A stretch of DNA of 64,000 bases from Candidatus Binatia bacterium (GTDB taxonomy: Bacteria > Desulfobacterota > Binatia > HRBIN30 > BPIQ01): positions 1,045,122 to 1,109,121 of the forward strand of contig BPIQ01000001.1 of NCBI GenBank assembly GCA_026004195.1, given 5' to 3'. The notes below the pieces were generated by a model that saw nothing but the letters and a program-made list of their open reading frames with translations, ran no database searches and had not been told where the DNA came from. Each line of letters begins with the position of its first letter. The stretch's first letter is position 1. Below are positions 21,377 through 31,316 of the stretch, one piece after another. Made by a program: the position numbers and the translations under genes.

Positions 21377-24142
21377 CTACCTCCGCTCTGCCTTCACCTT
21401 CCCCCCGAGATCAAGCTCGCCAACGGCGTTCTCGATCTCGCTCATAAAAGAGTCGACTCTCTCCGGAGGAACCACCACGGAGAACTCCACCATGGCCTCC
21501 GGCTCGCCCGTGGATGCGCCTTGGCTGGCAACACGGCGAATTTTCGAGACAAGCTTCAGACCCACCTGATTCCACTGGTTCGTCGGGATCCTCCCTGAGA
21601 TGCGGACGGTCACCGGCCCCCGACTCTCCTGGACCTCGGGCTTCCGCTCACGATCGTCCTTCTCCTTCTCTTCCTCTTCCTTGTCCGGTTTCCTATCCTC
21701 CTCCTGTTCTTTCGACTTCCACTTAGCGGCTTTCTTCCCCGTCCACAGGTAAACGCCCGGCTCGAAAACGACCTCCTCGGGTGCGATCTCCTCTCTGAAC
21801 CACACCCGCAGCTCGCCCTGCCCTTCCGAGGCAAGACCGAAATCACCGCGCCGTACGAATTCCGCGATCTTACGCCGAAGAACGTCCTCTGGGTCCACGA
21901 GTCGAGTGAGGGATCCGTCAAGGAAGCTTTGCCTGAGGCTCACAAGCGGCCAGGCCCCGGACTCCCGGAACGCTTCCGGCCACTTCCGCTCGATGTACGA
22001 AGCCCCCACTTCGTCGTTGACGAGACCCTCGCTGCGGAGCGCGGCAAGAACACGCCCCGCGAGGCTTTCCGCCGCACTCGAATGGCCCGAGCCGAGATCG
22101 ATGACCTGCAGGCCGTCGGGAGCGCCGGCACTGGCTACAATGACAAAGCGGTATCCGGCCCAGACCTCGTCCCTGGCTGCTTCCTCGGCATCCCGGACAC
22201 GCGCCTGCAGTTCCGAGCGTTCTCGTTGGTCGATCTCCTCCTTCAACAATCCTTGCTCCATTTCCCGCGCCACCCGCCGCCAGGCAAGCCACGTTTCCAC
22301 CCTCTCGCGAAGTTCTCGGCCGGACTTTTTCACGCACCAGACCAGCGCCGCCGGGTAACGACGGGGTGACTCGCCACGGCGCTCCGACCAGTCCCGCACG
22401 CGTTCGAGAAAACTCGGGGACTCGATGCCTTCTTCGTCCGGGTCGAGAACGATCAACTGAAGCTTCGGACTGTCCGGTACGTCCGTGCTCTCCTCGGGAA
22501 AAAAGATGATCGGTAGTGCGGCTCCCCGCCGGAACTCCGTTTCGACGAGCTTCCGTACGGCAGGCCTCACCTCCGTCGCTTCGTCGAGCGAAGCACGACG
22601 GTCGTTCACGACCTTCTTGAGAGTGGGTCTCGCGGCAATCCGAAAGCCGTCCTTGCCCACGCGGCGGATGAAGTAAGCCTTCGCCTCGAGAGCGAAAGCG
22701 GCGTTGTCGACCGAGGTCGTGTCGATCCGCGGCTCGCCCAGTGCGAAGCGAAGCTCCGGGAGATGGGCTACCTTCTCTGTCTGGCCTCCGGAAGACTCGA
22801 AGAGAATTGTCGCGCCCACACGCCGGTGGATATCCCTGAGGGAGCCCTTTGTGCCCGCGTCGAGCGCGCGTGCGTGAGCTTTGTCTCCGGCGATGTCGGC
22901 TTCGATAGCGGCTCCAAGACGAGCCTCCCCAAGCTGCCCGAGGATCGTGCTCCGAAAACCGAGATCCTCGAGGGGTGCCGATCCCAGGGTGATCAGCGGC
23001 TCCCTCCTGGCGGCAGTAAACCCTTCCCGGTACGCCCAAGCGATCCACTGGGCCAACATGGCGAGAGTCCCGCGCGTCTGCTGGTACTGCGGAAGCGCCT
23101 GCCACTTCCTCTGGAACACGGAGAGCGTCGCAGGGTGAAAGGGGTAACACGCCTCGAAGCGGGCGCGGAGAAACTCCTTTGCCCGGGCTTCCGTGGCAGC
23201 CGTGTCGACGGCCGTCCACTCGGGCGGGAGCTGTGCTCTCCGCTCGAAACACCACTCGGCGAAATTTCGGGCCACAGCCGCCCTCGTTCGGGGACTGCCC
23301 AGGTCCTCGAACAACCTGCGCCGTACGACCTCGCTGATTTCCGTCTCGTCGTTGGCGATCAAGTCTCTAGCCACGCGCCGCACGATTTTGGTAATGCGCT
23401 CCTGCCATTGATGGTCCCAGTCGGTCATCTCGACCTGGCTTCTCGGGAGGCTGATGACAGCAGCTCCATGGGTCGTGGCGGTGGTGGCCACGGTGAGGTT
23501 CTGTAAAAAGGCGTGAAATGGCTCAGCCATCCCGCGATGGCGATTCAAGAAATTCAGGACTTCATCGAAAAGGAGGAGGACCGGCGCGTTCGCCTGGGCG
23601 AAAACCCGACCGATCGTTTCGGTCCCCGGAGCACTCGTGAGCGACGACGGCCCCAGCGCTTCGGCCCCCCGATCTCCTGCAATCTGCCTCGCGAGGTCGA
23701 TCCACGGGTTTTCCCGCCCTGGTTGCGGGTCCCATGCGTTGCCCACGAAGACGGCAACCCGGGCCTCGGGAACCGAGGAAAGACCCGCTTCTTCAAGAAG
23801 CCCCTTCACCCCCTCGAAGCGCGGGGCGCTTTTGGCAGCGCGGACGAGGTGGTACAAAGTGGCAAGACTGTGTGTTTTGCCGCCGCCGAACTGCGTGACC
23901 AGCGTCAGCACGGGAGCCGTATTTACCGTCTGTCCCGCATGCCTTCGCAGCACCATCCCGACGTGCTCCCGTAACGCTCGCGTCCAGCACGTGCGGGAAA
24001 AGAACTGGGCAGGGTCCCGGTAGTCCTCGGGCGCCGTACCAGCAACGACTTGCTCGAGGGCAATCGCGAACTCGTCCGGGTTGAACGAGCGCCCCGCTCG
24101 AACCTCCTCACGCGGGATCGCAACCTTGTACCAAGGCTCCAT
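21377..24142 (-). CDS. DUF499 ATPase of a putative anti-phage system
   Basis: A 921-residue P-loop ATPase of the DUF499 family. Walker A TQFGGGKTHSLA (83-94, core GGGKTHS) and Walker B PVLLLFDEVLNFL (187-199) are intact. A middle region of unknown role follows, then a Lys/Glu-rich linker at about 800-835 and a C-terminal domain of about 85 residues. Members of this family occur beside DUF1156 methyltransferases and helicases in defence islands; its biochemical role is not established. The ATG is 82 bp after the broken methyltransferase gene. This gene and the helicase have no frame problems, unlike the methyltransferase between them. Confidence 0.88.
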   Translation of the reverse strand: MEPWYKVAIPREEVRAGRSFNPDEFAIALEQVVAGTAPEDYRDPAQFFSRTCWTRALREHVGMVLRRHAGQTVNTAPVLTLVTQFGGGKTHSLATLYHLVRAAKSAPRFEGVKGLLEEAGLSSVPEARVAVFVGNAWDPQPGRENPWIDLARQIAGDRGAEALGPSSLTSAPGTETIGRVFAQANAPVLLLFDEVLNFLNRHRGMAEPFHAFLQNLTVATTATTHGAAVISLPRSQVEMTDWDHQWQERITKIVRRVARDLIANDETEISEVVRRRLFEDLGSPRTRAAVARNFAEWCFERRAQLPPEWTAVDTAATEARAKEFLRARFEACYPFHPATLSVFQRKWQALPQYQQTRGTLAMLAQWIAWAYREGFTAARREPLITLGSAPLEDLGFRSTILGQLGEARLGAAIEADIAGDKAHARALDAGTKGSLRDIHRRVGATILFESSGGQTEKVAHLPELRFALGEPRIDTTSVDNAAFALEAKAYFIRRVGKDGFRIAARPTLKKVVNDRRASLDEATEVRPAVRKLVETEFRRGAALPIIFFPEESTDVPDSPKLQLIVLDPDEEGIESPSFLERVRDWSERRGESPRRYPAALVWCVKKSGRELRERVETWLAWRRVAREMEQGLLKEEIDQRERSELQARVRDAEEAARDEVWAGYRFVIVASAGAPDGLQVIDLGSGHSSAAESLAGRVLAALRSEGLVNDEVGASYIERKWPEAFRESGAWPLVSLRQSFLDGSLTRLVDPEDVLRRKIAEFVRRGDFGLASEGQGELRVWFREEIAPEEVVFEPGVYLWTGKKAAKWKSKEQEEDRKPDKEEEEKEKDDRERKPEVQESRGPVTVRISGRIPTNQWNQVGLKLVSKIRRVASQGASTGEPEAMVEFSVVVPPERVDSFMSEIENAVGELDLGGKVKAERR

Positions 24143-24223
24143 CGGTTATGTCTCCGCGTTGCTTGGCTGCTTCTCGTCGGACTTTGCCTTCACGACCGCC
24201 CCGGTGGCCAAGAATCTTGTTCC

Positions 24224-27200
24224 TCATCTGGGCACGGCGAGCAGCATGCCTTCGAGAAGTCTCCTTTCTTCGCTCCCCCTCGGGTAGAGTGCGCACAGGG
24301 CGTTTTGCAAGGCGGAAAAACTGACGGCCACCGGCCGATTTCAGCCCCCCAGAAGCTTCCGGAGGGCATCGGTGTGGCCGGCCCCCTGCAACAGCATAGC
24401 AGCGTGCACTCTGTCCAAGTGGTGGCCTTTCTCGTTGCCTTGTATTCGGGGAGAGCTTCACGGACGCCGGGATCGTTGCCCGGTCGAACTGGGTTCTCCT
24501 GTTTTCCAGGGAAAAGAGACAACTGAGCCACCTCGTCCGCCGTGGCTGCTTCGATTCTGGCGGCTATAGCCTTCGCGCCGCCTTTTCCGAAAAGAAGCCG
24601 TGCACGCTCTCGTACGGAAAGGAGCCGTACGACACCCTTCTTCGTCTCGATGACCCGACCTTCCCACTTGGGGAGATCGATGCCCAGGGGCTGCGCGAAA
24701 CGTCGGACGACGTCGAAAACAAGACTGTAGCCCGGCGCACTGGCCCGTATCGAGTCGTCTTCCTCGTCGTCCGCGTCGTCTTCTTCGTTCTCCGCTTCCT
24801 GGCCGTCTTCCTCCTGTTCCGTCGCCTGCAGTGTCCAGAGAAAAAGCGCGGATAAACGCGCGTCTTCTTCGAGGCCGCCAGCGAGGCCCTCCTGTTTCCG
24901 ACTCTCTCGTGCCTCGAGAATCCTCTCGAGTGCCGTCCGGCCAACCCACTATCCCAGATTTTCTCGAGGAATTCCGCGAGCAGCACTTCACGCCCCTCGG
25001 GGTCTCGACCCTGGAGTATCGGCTGAAGATTTCCAGTGCCGGGCCGATGCAGGCGAAAAATCAGGTCGGCCCCGCGGATCCCTTCGTCCTCGAGGCGTTC
25101 CATCCACTCGCGGACTTTCCCCGGCAATTCGCGCACGACGTCCGCCCCAGTCACCGACGGGCGCGTTGTCGGGTCGCGGGCGGCAGATGAGGTGGACGCT
25201 GGTGGCGGAGGGCGGCGGATTCACGGGCTCGGAGGCGCGAAGCCATCTCCGTCGCGATCGGCCAGGAGCCGGTGATCGTCCAGCCGCCTTTGATGAGCCC
25301 CGAGAGCAGAGCCTCCCAACCCTCCGTCGTTTTGTGGGCGAAGACGACCGAGCCGACGCCGTCCCTGGCGGGAGGACGCGGCGGCCCCTCCGCGAAGGCC
25401 TTGGCCATGGTTTCCCTCGAACCACGCACGATCCTTCGCTCGCCCATTCTCCTTCTTGGTCTCGTGCTGGACGGCCTCGCGCTTCTTCGGCGTGAGCGGG
25501 TTCTCCGGATCGAACGGGTCGCGGAGAAGCGGGTGATTCGCCGAGCACCCGTTTCAGCCAGACGAGGAAAAAGTCGGAAAGGTCAGCGTATGGGACCGCG
25601 TCGTAGTAAGGCGGGTCGGTGAACCAGACATGCGCCGTCTCGTCGGGGAGCGGGTGCTCGGTGGCATCGGCGAGTTGGACCTGGCCAGGAGCGGGAGCCC
25701 GGCAATGAGCTGCTACGCGTACCTCCGCGACCCAATCAAGCATGCTTCCGTCAGACCCGCGAGCTTGCCTCTCCAGACAGGAGACAAGGCCTCCGCGAAG
25801 TCCCACACGATCGGGAGGGCTTGCCGGGCAATAGACGTGTTTCACCTGCCTTTTTCAGGTGACCCTTCAGCCAGCTCGTCAGAGAGTGCAGCGTTTCCGT
25901 CAGCAAGGCGGTTCACCGCGATCGCCAGCGCCTCCCGCACGGCGCCGCATCGTCGCTCGCTCTGGCGGCTCCCCGCACGAGCCGCGCCAGCGTTACCAGC
26001 GCCACCTTCTGCCGCGCCGTGAAGAGGTCGCCCCACTGGAGCATGCCGTAGCGCTGTACGCGGAAGCCCAGCGTCCCCACCGGCGGCAACGGCTCATCCG
26101 GCACAGGGTACAGCCCCCGCTTCCCGCCGCGCTGCCACTCTTCGAGAATCTTGGCGAGCCGCCCCTGCGCCTTCCGTACCGCGTCGTAGTCTCGCTCCGT
26201 CGGTAGGCGATAGTGCCGCCCGGCCTCGCCCGGGCGGAGCGTAACCACCGCTAGGAGTCCGCGCCCCACCGGTTCGCCGCCCCTGCTTATCGAAGACGAC
26301 GTCCGCGCCGCCCCGCTGCGCGGCAAGCTGCGCTCGCACCCTCTCGGGAGGAAGGACGCCGCCGCAGCAGGGACATTTCGCCTTGGCGCGGCTCACCGTC
26401 CCGGTCGGAACTGACCTTTCGCCCTTGGGCTCGAAGACCTCGAACTCGACCCGCGGCGGCCTCCCCGCCGGCCGCTCCACGTGGTAGCGCAACGCGCGCT
26501 TCCGGTTCGCTTTCTTGCAGAGCCAGAACGAGCGTGCCAAGGGGATCTCCGCCCCACAGTTCGGAGACTCGCAGCGGGACGGTTCGTGCCCACAGGTAGG
26601 CAATCGGCGTCGCGCCGTCCGGATCCTTCGGGTAGAGGTCGAGGAGCTCCTTCTCCGCCTGTTTCTTGATCTCCGCGCCCACGCGGCGCAACTTGTCGGC
26701 CAGCTCGGGTCCGTGTCGTGGAATGTCCTCGAGCATGACCTTGAGGATCAGGCAGGCAACCGGGTTGAGATCGCTCGCGAATGCGTCGCATCCCACCCGC
26801 AAGGCCTCGGAGCGGAATGGATCCGCCCCCTGCGAAGGGATCCACGACGAGGGGGAGCTCTTCAGGGTATGCTGCTCTCACGAGCCCCCGGGCCACTTCG
26901 AGCCACACCGGGTCGCCGGCCAGATCCCAGTTCGAGAAATGCGCGATGAAACGCAGAAGCGCCCCTCGAAGGTCCTCGTCCGTCTTTCCGGGGTTGCACT
27001 CGCCGACTTTCCGCAAGAGTTCCCGTGCCTTGTTTTTGAACTCGGTGGGGCACAGGGGATCGCACGGGTCCGGCCAGAGAAGCGCGAGGAGCACGGCTCG
27101 ACAGGACGCAAGGGGCCGCCTTGCCCACCAGAGATGCAGGGTCGACGGATGCCCGTGCCGGATGGATTTCTCGCGGGCGGCGTGCTTGCTCACCCGGGCA

Positions 27201-27247
27201 ATCGGAAAGTCCACCTCGGCGAGACGCTTACAATCCTTTGGGATCAT
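24224..27247 (-). pseudogene. DUF1156 DNA methyltransferase, full length but frameshifted about 14 times
   Basis: Reading along the minus strand and changing frame where needed recovers a whole protein of about 1000 residues. Pieces in order: an N-terminal IPKDCKRLAEVDFPIARVSK with HLWWARRPLASCRA, the SAM/cofactor motif DPFAGGGSIPL, zinc-ribbon cysteines (CESPNCGAEIP, CPCCGG), the catalytic TDPPYYDAVPY of an N6-adenine-type methylase, FAHKTTEGWEALL, and the C-terminus ALYPRGSEERRLLEGMLLAVPR ending at 24224. Frame changes fall near 26809, 26578, 26260, 25950, 25883, 25835, 25760, 25529, 25408, 25215, 25165, 24960, 24945 and 24420; one TGA (near 24345) may be a fifteenth fault. As written it cannot make an active enzyme. 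Either real decay or a poorly resolved stretch of assembly. Confidence 0.85.
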
Positions 27248-27266
27248 CCGGAGCGGTCGCCCGCGC

Positions 27267-27590
27267 CTACTGCCAGTACTGGACGTTCATGCAATGAACC
27301 TTGTCGCCGAAATGTCGGTCGATCCACCCGACGAACGCCTCGAAAATTTGGGAGTTGTTACCTCCCGGGCCTTTCGAGCGAATCTCCGCCGTCACGACGC
27401 CACTCTCGCTACGCCGGATTTTCACCCAGCCCCTGTATTTCAGATGCGCCCATTTCGCTCGGTCCTTTTCCTTCGGCCCGGCCCTGTAGAACGTCCCGCG
27501 GTTTTTCTGAGCAAGTTCGATCTCTTTCCGGACGATGAGCCCGTAAAGGTTCACACCTTTTCTCGGCACGATCTGGAGCAGCTTGATCAT
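27267..27590 (-). CDS. Small hypothetical protein in the defence operon
   Basis: A 107-residue basic protein whose ATG overlaps the helicase stop by 4 bp, with the DUF1156 gene starting 19 bp downstream. Sequence runs KLLQIVPRKGVNLYGLIVRK (3-22), a central WAHLKYRGWVKIRR strand-rich part and the end FGDKVHCMNVQYWQ. No signal peptide, membrane segment or known motif is visible. Its tight coupling suggests a subunit or adaptor of the same system. I do not recognise the family; it is too short to be the DUF3780 protein that sometimes accompanies these genes. Confidence 0.7.
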   Translation of the reverse strand: MIKLLQIVPRKGVNLYGLIVRKEIELAQKNRGTFYRAGPKEKDRAKWAHLKYRGWVKIRRSESGVVTAEIRSKGPGGNNSQIFEAFVGWIDRHFGDKVHCMNVQYWQ

Positions 27591-30500
27591 AGTCCCTCCG
27601 AGTATCCCGCCGGGCGCTCGCGCACTTGCATGGGTTGCCTGAGTGCGTCGAGCTCGAGCCAGTAATGAGCGACCTTCGTGACCTCGTGCCACTGGAAGCG
27701 GGCAGGATCCTTGATGGGTTCCTGGAGTTTCGGCTCCGTTCGGCAGTCGGTGACCACGTAGAGCCAGTAGCAATCCCTGCGGTCCTCGGCGACCCGGCGC
27801 TCGTTGGGCGTAAGCAGGACCGTGCCGCTAGCCCCCGCGAGCCCTTTCACCTCGATGAGTCGTAGCTCGCCGGAGTTGAGGTCGAGGCTCGTAATGTCAT
27901 AGCCGAGGTTCTTTTCGTGGACGTCGTATACCTGCCGACCCTGCGCCTTTTCGTAGGCCATCACGACTTCCATCGCGATCTCTTCGGTCTCTCGATTGGG
28001 CTTCAGCGATCGAATCTCAGGGGCTTCGCGCTCCGGGTGAGGTAACACGAGAACGCTTGCCATTCGCTCGACGCCCTGGAGCGTGAGTGCCTTTTCCTGC
28101 TCGAGTTCGCGCCGCCGTCGATCCCTACGAGCCAGGAGCTCGGCTTGCCGCTGCTCGGCCATGACAAGACGGCCCTCGGCACCCGGCACCTTGGCCTCGA
28201 CTTCCAGGGCCGCTCGCCCCACCTCTTCGTCCGCGCGCTGGATGAGCTCGGTGAGTGCCAGCTCGACATGACGACCGATCCTCTCGAGCTCCGCGAGCCG
28301 TTCGCGCTTCGTCTCCGCGAGAAAGTCCGCAAGGGCGTGGTCGTAAAGCCAAGCGGTCGGCTCGGGCAGTTCTGCCACGCGTGGCGGTGTCTCCGGTGGC
28401 TCGGCCGGAAGGAGATTCCCGAGGATTTCCGGCTCTACCATCTTGGCTTTCCCTTCCGCCCCGATCTCGACGACAAAAAGCCGCTCGTGAATCACGTGCC
28501 CCAAGCCGTCCACGACTCTGGCGCGGTAGAAGTCGATTCTCGCGGGCTCCTCGTGCTCGAGCGAGTAGAACGTGGCTCCCCGCCCTAAAAGGTCGAGCGC
28601 CTTGCTGTAAATGTGGCGCCGGACCGCTTCGAAAAGCGGGTGACCCGGCGTTACCCACTCGAGGTTCTCTCGCTCGGCCACCTCCCGGTCCGTGGAGCAA
28701 CGCGGGTACCGTTGGGCGAGCGGCGGAAATCGCCAGTCGCTTTCTTTCTCGTACCGCCGGAGCACGGTGGGCGTCCGGGCGGGGTCGAAGGTGTGTGGCA
28801 AACCCGGCACGGGTCTCAGTGCCCAGGGCACAAACTCCGCCGCTTCCCGCAAAAAGCGCCAGATCGTCTCGGGCACGACCCTGCGTTCCTGCGCGCGGGC
28901 ACGCCGCTCGACCAGCATCTCGAGATTGAGCTTCTTGGTCGCGAGCCCTTCGAGGGCGTTCTGGCAGATCGCCCGGAAACGCCGTTCGTCCACGTTGCGG
29001 AGGAGTCGATCCTCGAGATCCACATCCCCGAGCCTGCCGGCGTAGTAGTCCCGGAGAATGCGCTCGATGTGGGAAGCCGGCAGAATCTCTCCTACGACGT
29101 TGAAGACCGCATCGTCCTCGAGGGCGTCCCGGATCTCCTGGAGCTTTGCGAGGAGCCGTTCGAGTACGCGTCCCTCGATCGTGTTCGTCGCGACGAAGTT
29201 GAAAATGAGGCAGTCCTTGCGCTGCCCGTAGCGATGAATCCTTCCCATGCGCTGCTCGAGTCGGTTCGGATTCCAGGGGATGTCGTAGTTGAAGAGGACG
29301 TTGCAAACCTGAAGGTTGATCCCCTCTCCGGCAGCTTCCGTCGCTACGAGAACCTGAACCTCCCCCTCACGAAACTGCTGTTCCGCGTGAAGCCGCGTAC
29401 CCGGTTCGTCCCTCGACCCCGGCGCCATCCCGCCGTGGATGAAACCCACCCGGAAGCCCCACTGTCGGAGCCGCCCGACCAGGTAGTCGAGGGTATCCTT
29501 GAACTCCGTAAAGACGAGCAGCCGCTTCTCCGGATCGGAAAAAAACCCCTCCTGCTCGAGCACGGTTCGCAGCTTCGAAAGCTTGGACTCCGCGCCGCTT
29601 TCTTCGACAAGGCGAGCCTTGCGTGCTAGCTCCTGCAGCTCCGAGATCTCGCGGCGAACCTCCTCGGCGTTGGACGCGAGCGTCACGGCCTCGATCAGCC
29701 GCTCGAGCCGCTCTCGCTCGTCGTCCTCCATCTCCTCGAGCTCTTCCGGGTCCGGCAAAACCGGGGGAGCCTGCTTGGCCCGTTGTTGGGCCTCTCGGAG
29801 CCCCTCGTCGAGCCGCCTCGCTCGGTTCTCGAGCGAACGCCGCAGAGCGTACGTACTCGAAGCGAGCCGCCTTTGGTAGAGCGACATGAGAAAACCGATT
29901 GCCCGAGCCCTCGGGTCTTCGCCCTGGGCCGCCGCCCGCGCACTCTCGCGTTTTACGAATCGGGTGACCTCGCGGTAAAGCTCGAACTCGGGGCCATCGA
30001 TCTGGAAATCCGCCGTGTGGGGGATGCGCCGGGTGAAAATCGGCTTCGCCGCCCAGGTCCCGTCGGGCTGCTTTTCCGGAAAATACACCATGGCCTCCTT
30101 GGTGCGCCGGAGGTAGAAGGGAGCCCGTCGCCGCTCCATGGCCTCGCGGATGGAGGTCACGTCCGCATAGGCGTCCTTGTCGAGGAGCTGGAGAAAGAGG
30201 CTGAAGTTCACGGGGTCTCCCTTGTGCGGGGTCGCGGTAAGCAAAAGGAAGTGGTCCGAGGTGTCCCGCAAAAGCTCCCCGAGACGGTAGCGGAGGCTCT
30301 TGTGGGACTCGTCCGACGCGGACATACGGTGGGCTTCGTCCACGACGACGAGATCCCAGTGCACCTGCCGGAGTCCTGGCAGAATGTCTTCCCGCTTGGC
30401 CAGGTCGAGCGAAGTGATCACTCGGCTCTGTTCGAGCCACTGGTTCATGCCGAACTGCTCGCGGATGTCGCGTCCCTTGAGAACGACGAACTTCTGGTCG

Positions 30501-31021
30501 AACTTCTCTTTCATCTCCCGCTGCCACTGAAAGCTCAGGTTCGCAGGGCAGACGATCAGGATCCTCTCGGCCAGCCCGCGGAGCTCGAGCTCACGGATGA
30601 GAAGCCCGGCCATGATCGTCTTGCCAGCACCGGCGTCGTCGGCGAGGAGGAAGCGTACGCGCGGAAGCTTCAGGAGATAGTCGTAGACCGCTTCCAGCTG
30701 GTGCGGGAGCGGATCGACCCGGGAGATCGAGAGGCCGAAGTAAGGGTCGTACTCGTAGGCGATGCCAAGAGAGTAGGCCTGAAGGCCAAGGCGGAGGAGC
30801 CGCCCGTCCTGGTCGAACGCGAGGCGTGGTTCGTGGATCTCCAGGTTCTCGATGTCCTCACGACGAAGCGTTACGCTGCGGAATCGCTCGCTGCGGAGGC
30901 CTACCAGTCCTACGACCCAGGAGTCCGGTCCGTTCTCCCGGAGCGTTTCCACCCGCACAGGCTCGTTGAAAAGCGGGCCCGTGAGAATTTGTCCCGTGCG
31001 AAGCGGCGACCCCGACGACAA
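27587..31021 (-). CDS. SNF2/DEAD-type helicase with C-terminal DUF3883-like domain
   Basis: About 1144 residues from the TTG at 31021, chosen because GGAGGG lies 9 bases upstream and the conserved N-terminus (LRTGQILTGPLFNEPVRVET) follows at once; about 99 in-frame codons upstream are unsupported. The helicase core has Walker A ADDAGAGKTIMAG (about 127-139), the DEAH box VVVDEAHRMS, and domain 2 with FIHGGMAPGSRDE and the arginine-finger motif RMGRIHRYGQ. Near the C-terminus LGYDITSLDLNSGELRLIEV is the DUF3883-type nuclease-like element seen in defence helicases. It heads the island's minus-strand operon and lies divergent to the HEPN-motif gene. Confidence 0.9.
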   Translation of the reverse strand: MSSGSPLRTGQILTGPLFNEPVRVETLRENGPDSWVVGLVGLRSERFRSVTLRREDIENLEIHEPRLAFDQDGRLLRLGLQAYSLGIAYEYDPYFGLSISRVDPLPHQLEAVYDYLLKLPRVRFLLADDAGAGKTIMAGLLIRELELRGLAERILIVCPANLSFQWQREMKEKFDQKFVVLKGRDIREQFGMNQWLEQSRVITSLDLAKREDILPGLRQVHWDLVVVDEAHRMSASDESHKSLRYRLGELLRDTSDHFLLLTATPHKGDPVNFSLFLQLLDKDAYADVTSIREAMERRRAPFYLRRTKEAMVYFPEKQPDGTWAAKPIFTRRIPHTADFQIDGPEFELYREVTRFVKRESARAAAQGEDPRARAIGFLMSLYQRRLASSTYALRRSLENRARRLDEGLREAQQRAKQAPPVLPDPEELEEMEDDERERLERLIEAVTLASNAEEVRREISELQELARKARLVEESGAESKLSKLRTVLEQEGFFSDPEKRLLVFTEFKDTLDYLVGRLRQWGFRVGFIHGGMAPGSRDEPGTRLHAEQQFREGEVQVLVATEAAGEGINLQVCNVLFNYDIPWNPNRLEQRMGRIHRYGQRKDCLIFNFVATNTIEGRVLERLLAKLQEIRDALEDDAVFNVVGEILPASHIERILRDYYAGRLGDVDLEDRLLRNVDERRFRAICQNALEGLATKKLNLEMLVERRARAQERRVVPETIWRFLREAAEFVPWALRPVPGLPHTFDPARTPTVLRRYEKESDWRFPPLAQRYPRCSTDREVAERENLEWVTPGHPLFEAVRRHIYSKALDLLGRGATFYSLEHEEPARIDFYRARVVDGLGHVIHERLFVVEIGAEGKAKMVEPEILGNLLPAEPPETPPRVAELPEPTAWLYDHALADFLAETKRERLAELERIGRHVELALTELIQRADEEVGRAALEVEAKVPGAEGRLVMAEQRQAELLARRDRRRRELEQEKALTLQGVERMASVLVLPHPEREAPEIRSLKPNRETEEIAMEVVMAYEKAQGRQVYDVHEKNLGYDITSLDLNSGELRLIEVKGLAGASGTVLLTPNERRVAEDRRDCYWLYVVTDCRTEPKLQEPIKDPARFQWHEVTKVAHYWLELDALRQPMQVRERPAGYSEGL

Positions 31022-31316
31022 GGAAAAAGTCCCTCCGTGAGCACGGGAATATTGTTCGGAGAAGGGCCGCGGCGCAAGGGGACGTGCAGGGACTCTTCGG
31101 GAACCACTCCACCAATCACGGCGACCGCGCCCTTGCGGGGGTGCAATCCGGGCAGCTTTTGTCGCCGAGCGGGCGCGCCATGCACGGCGGATCGGACAGT
31201 CCGGCGCCCCTCGTTGACCCTCGGCCTCAATGGCTTCCTTGTGCGCCTTCCGGTGGCCCGCTAGGGTTAGCGAGCAACGCTTGGGAATCCTATCATCGAG
31301 CGCGGAACGAGCCTCC
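31022..31316. other. Divergent intergenic region between the helicase and HEPN-motif genes
   Basis: 295 bp with no credible gene. It must hold the promoters of the defence operon and of the divergent gene. On the plus strand TATCAT at 31291-31296 resembles a -10 but I see no convincing -35. No hairpin or direct repeat stands out. Confidence 0.4.

Noticed and set aside
24224-27247. Programmed frameshifting in the DUF1156 gene
   Set aside because: About fourteen shifts at unrelated sequences, without common slippery sites, cannot be programmed. Error or decay is far more likely.
21377-31021. Canonical DISARM or BREX system
   Set aside because: No drmA/drmB/drmC or pglZ/brxC/brxL-type genes are seen. 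The genes are DUF499, DUF1156 and a DUF3883-helicase, a different set with similar logic.
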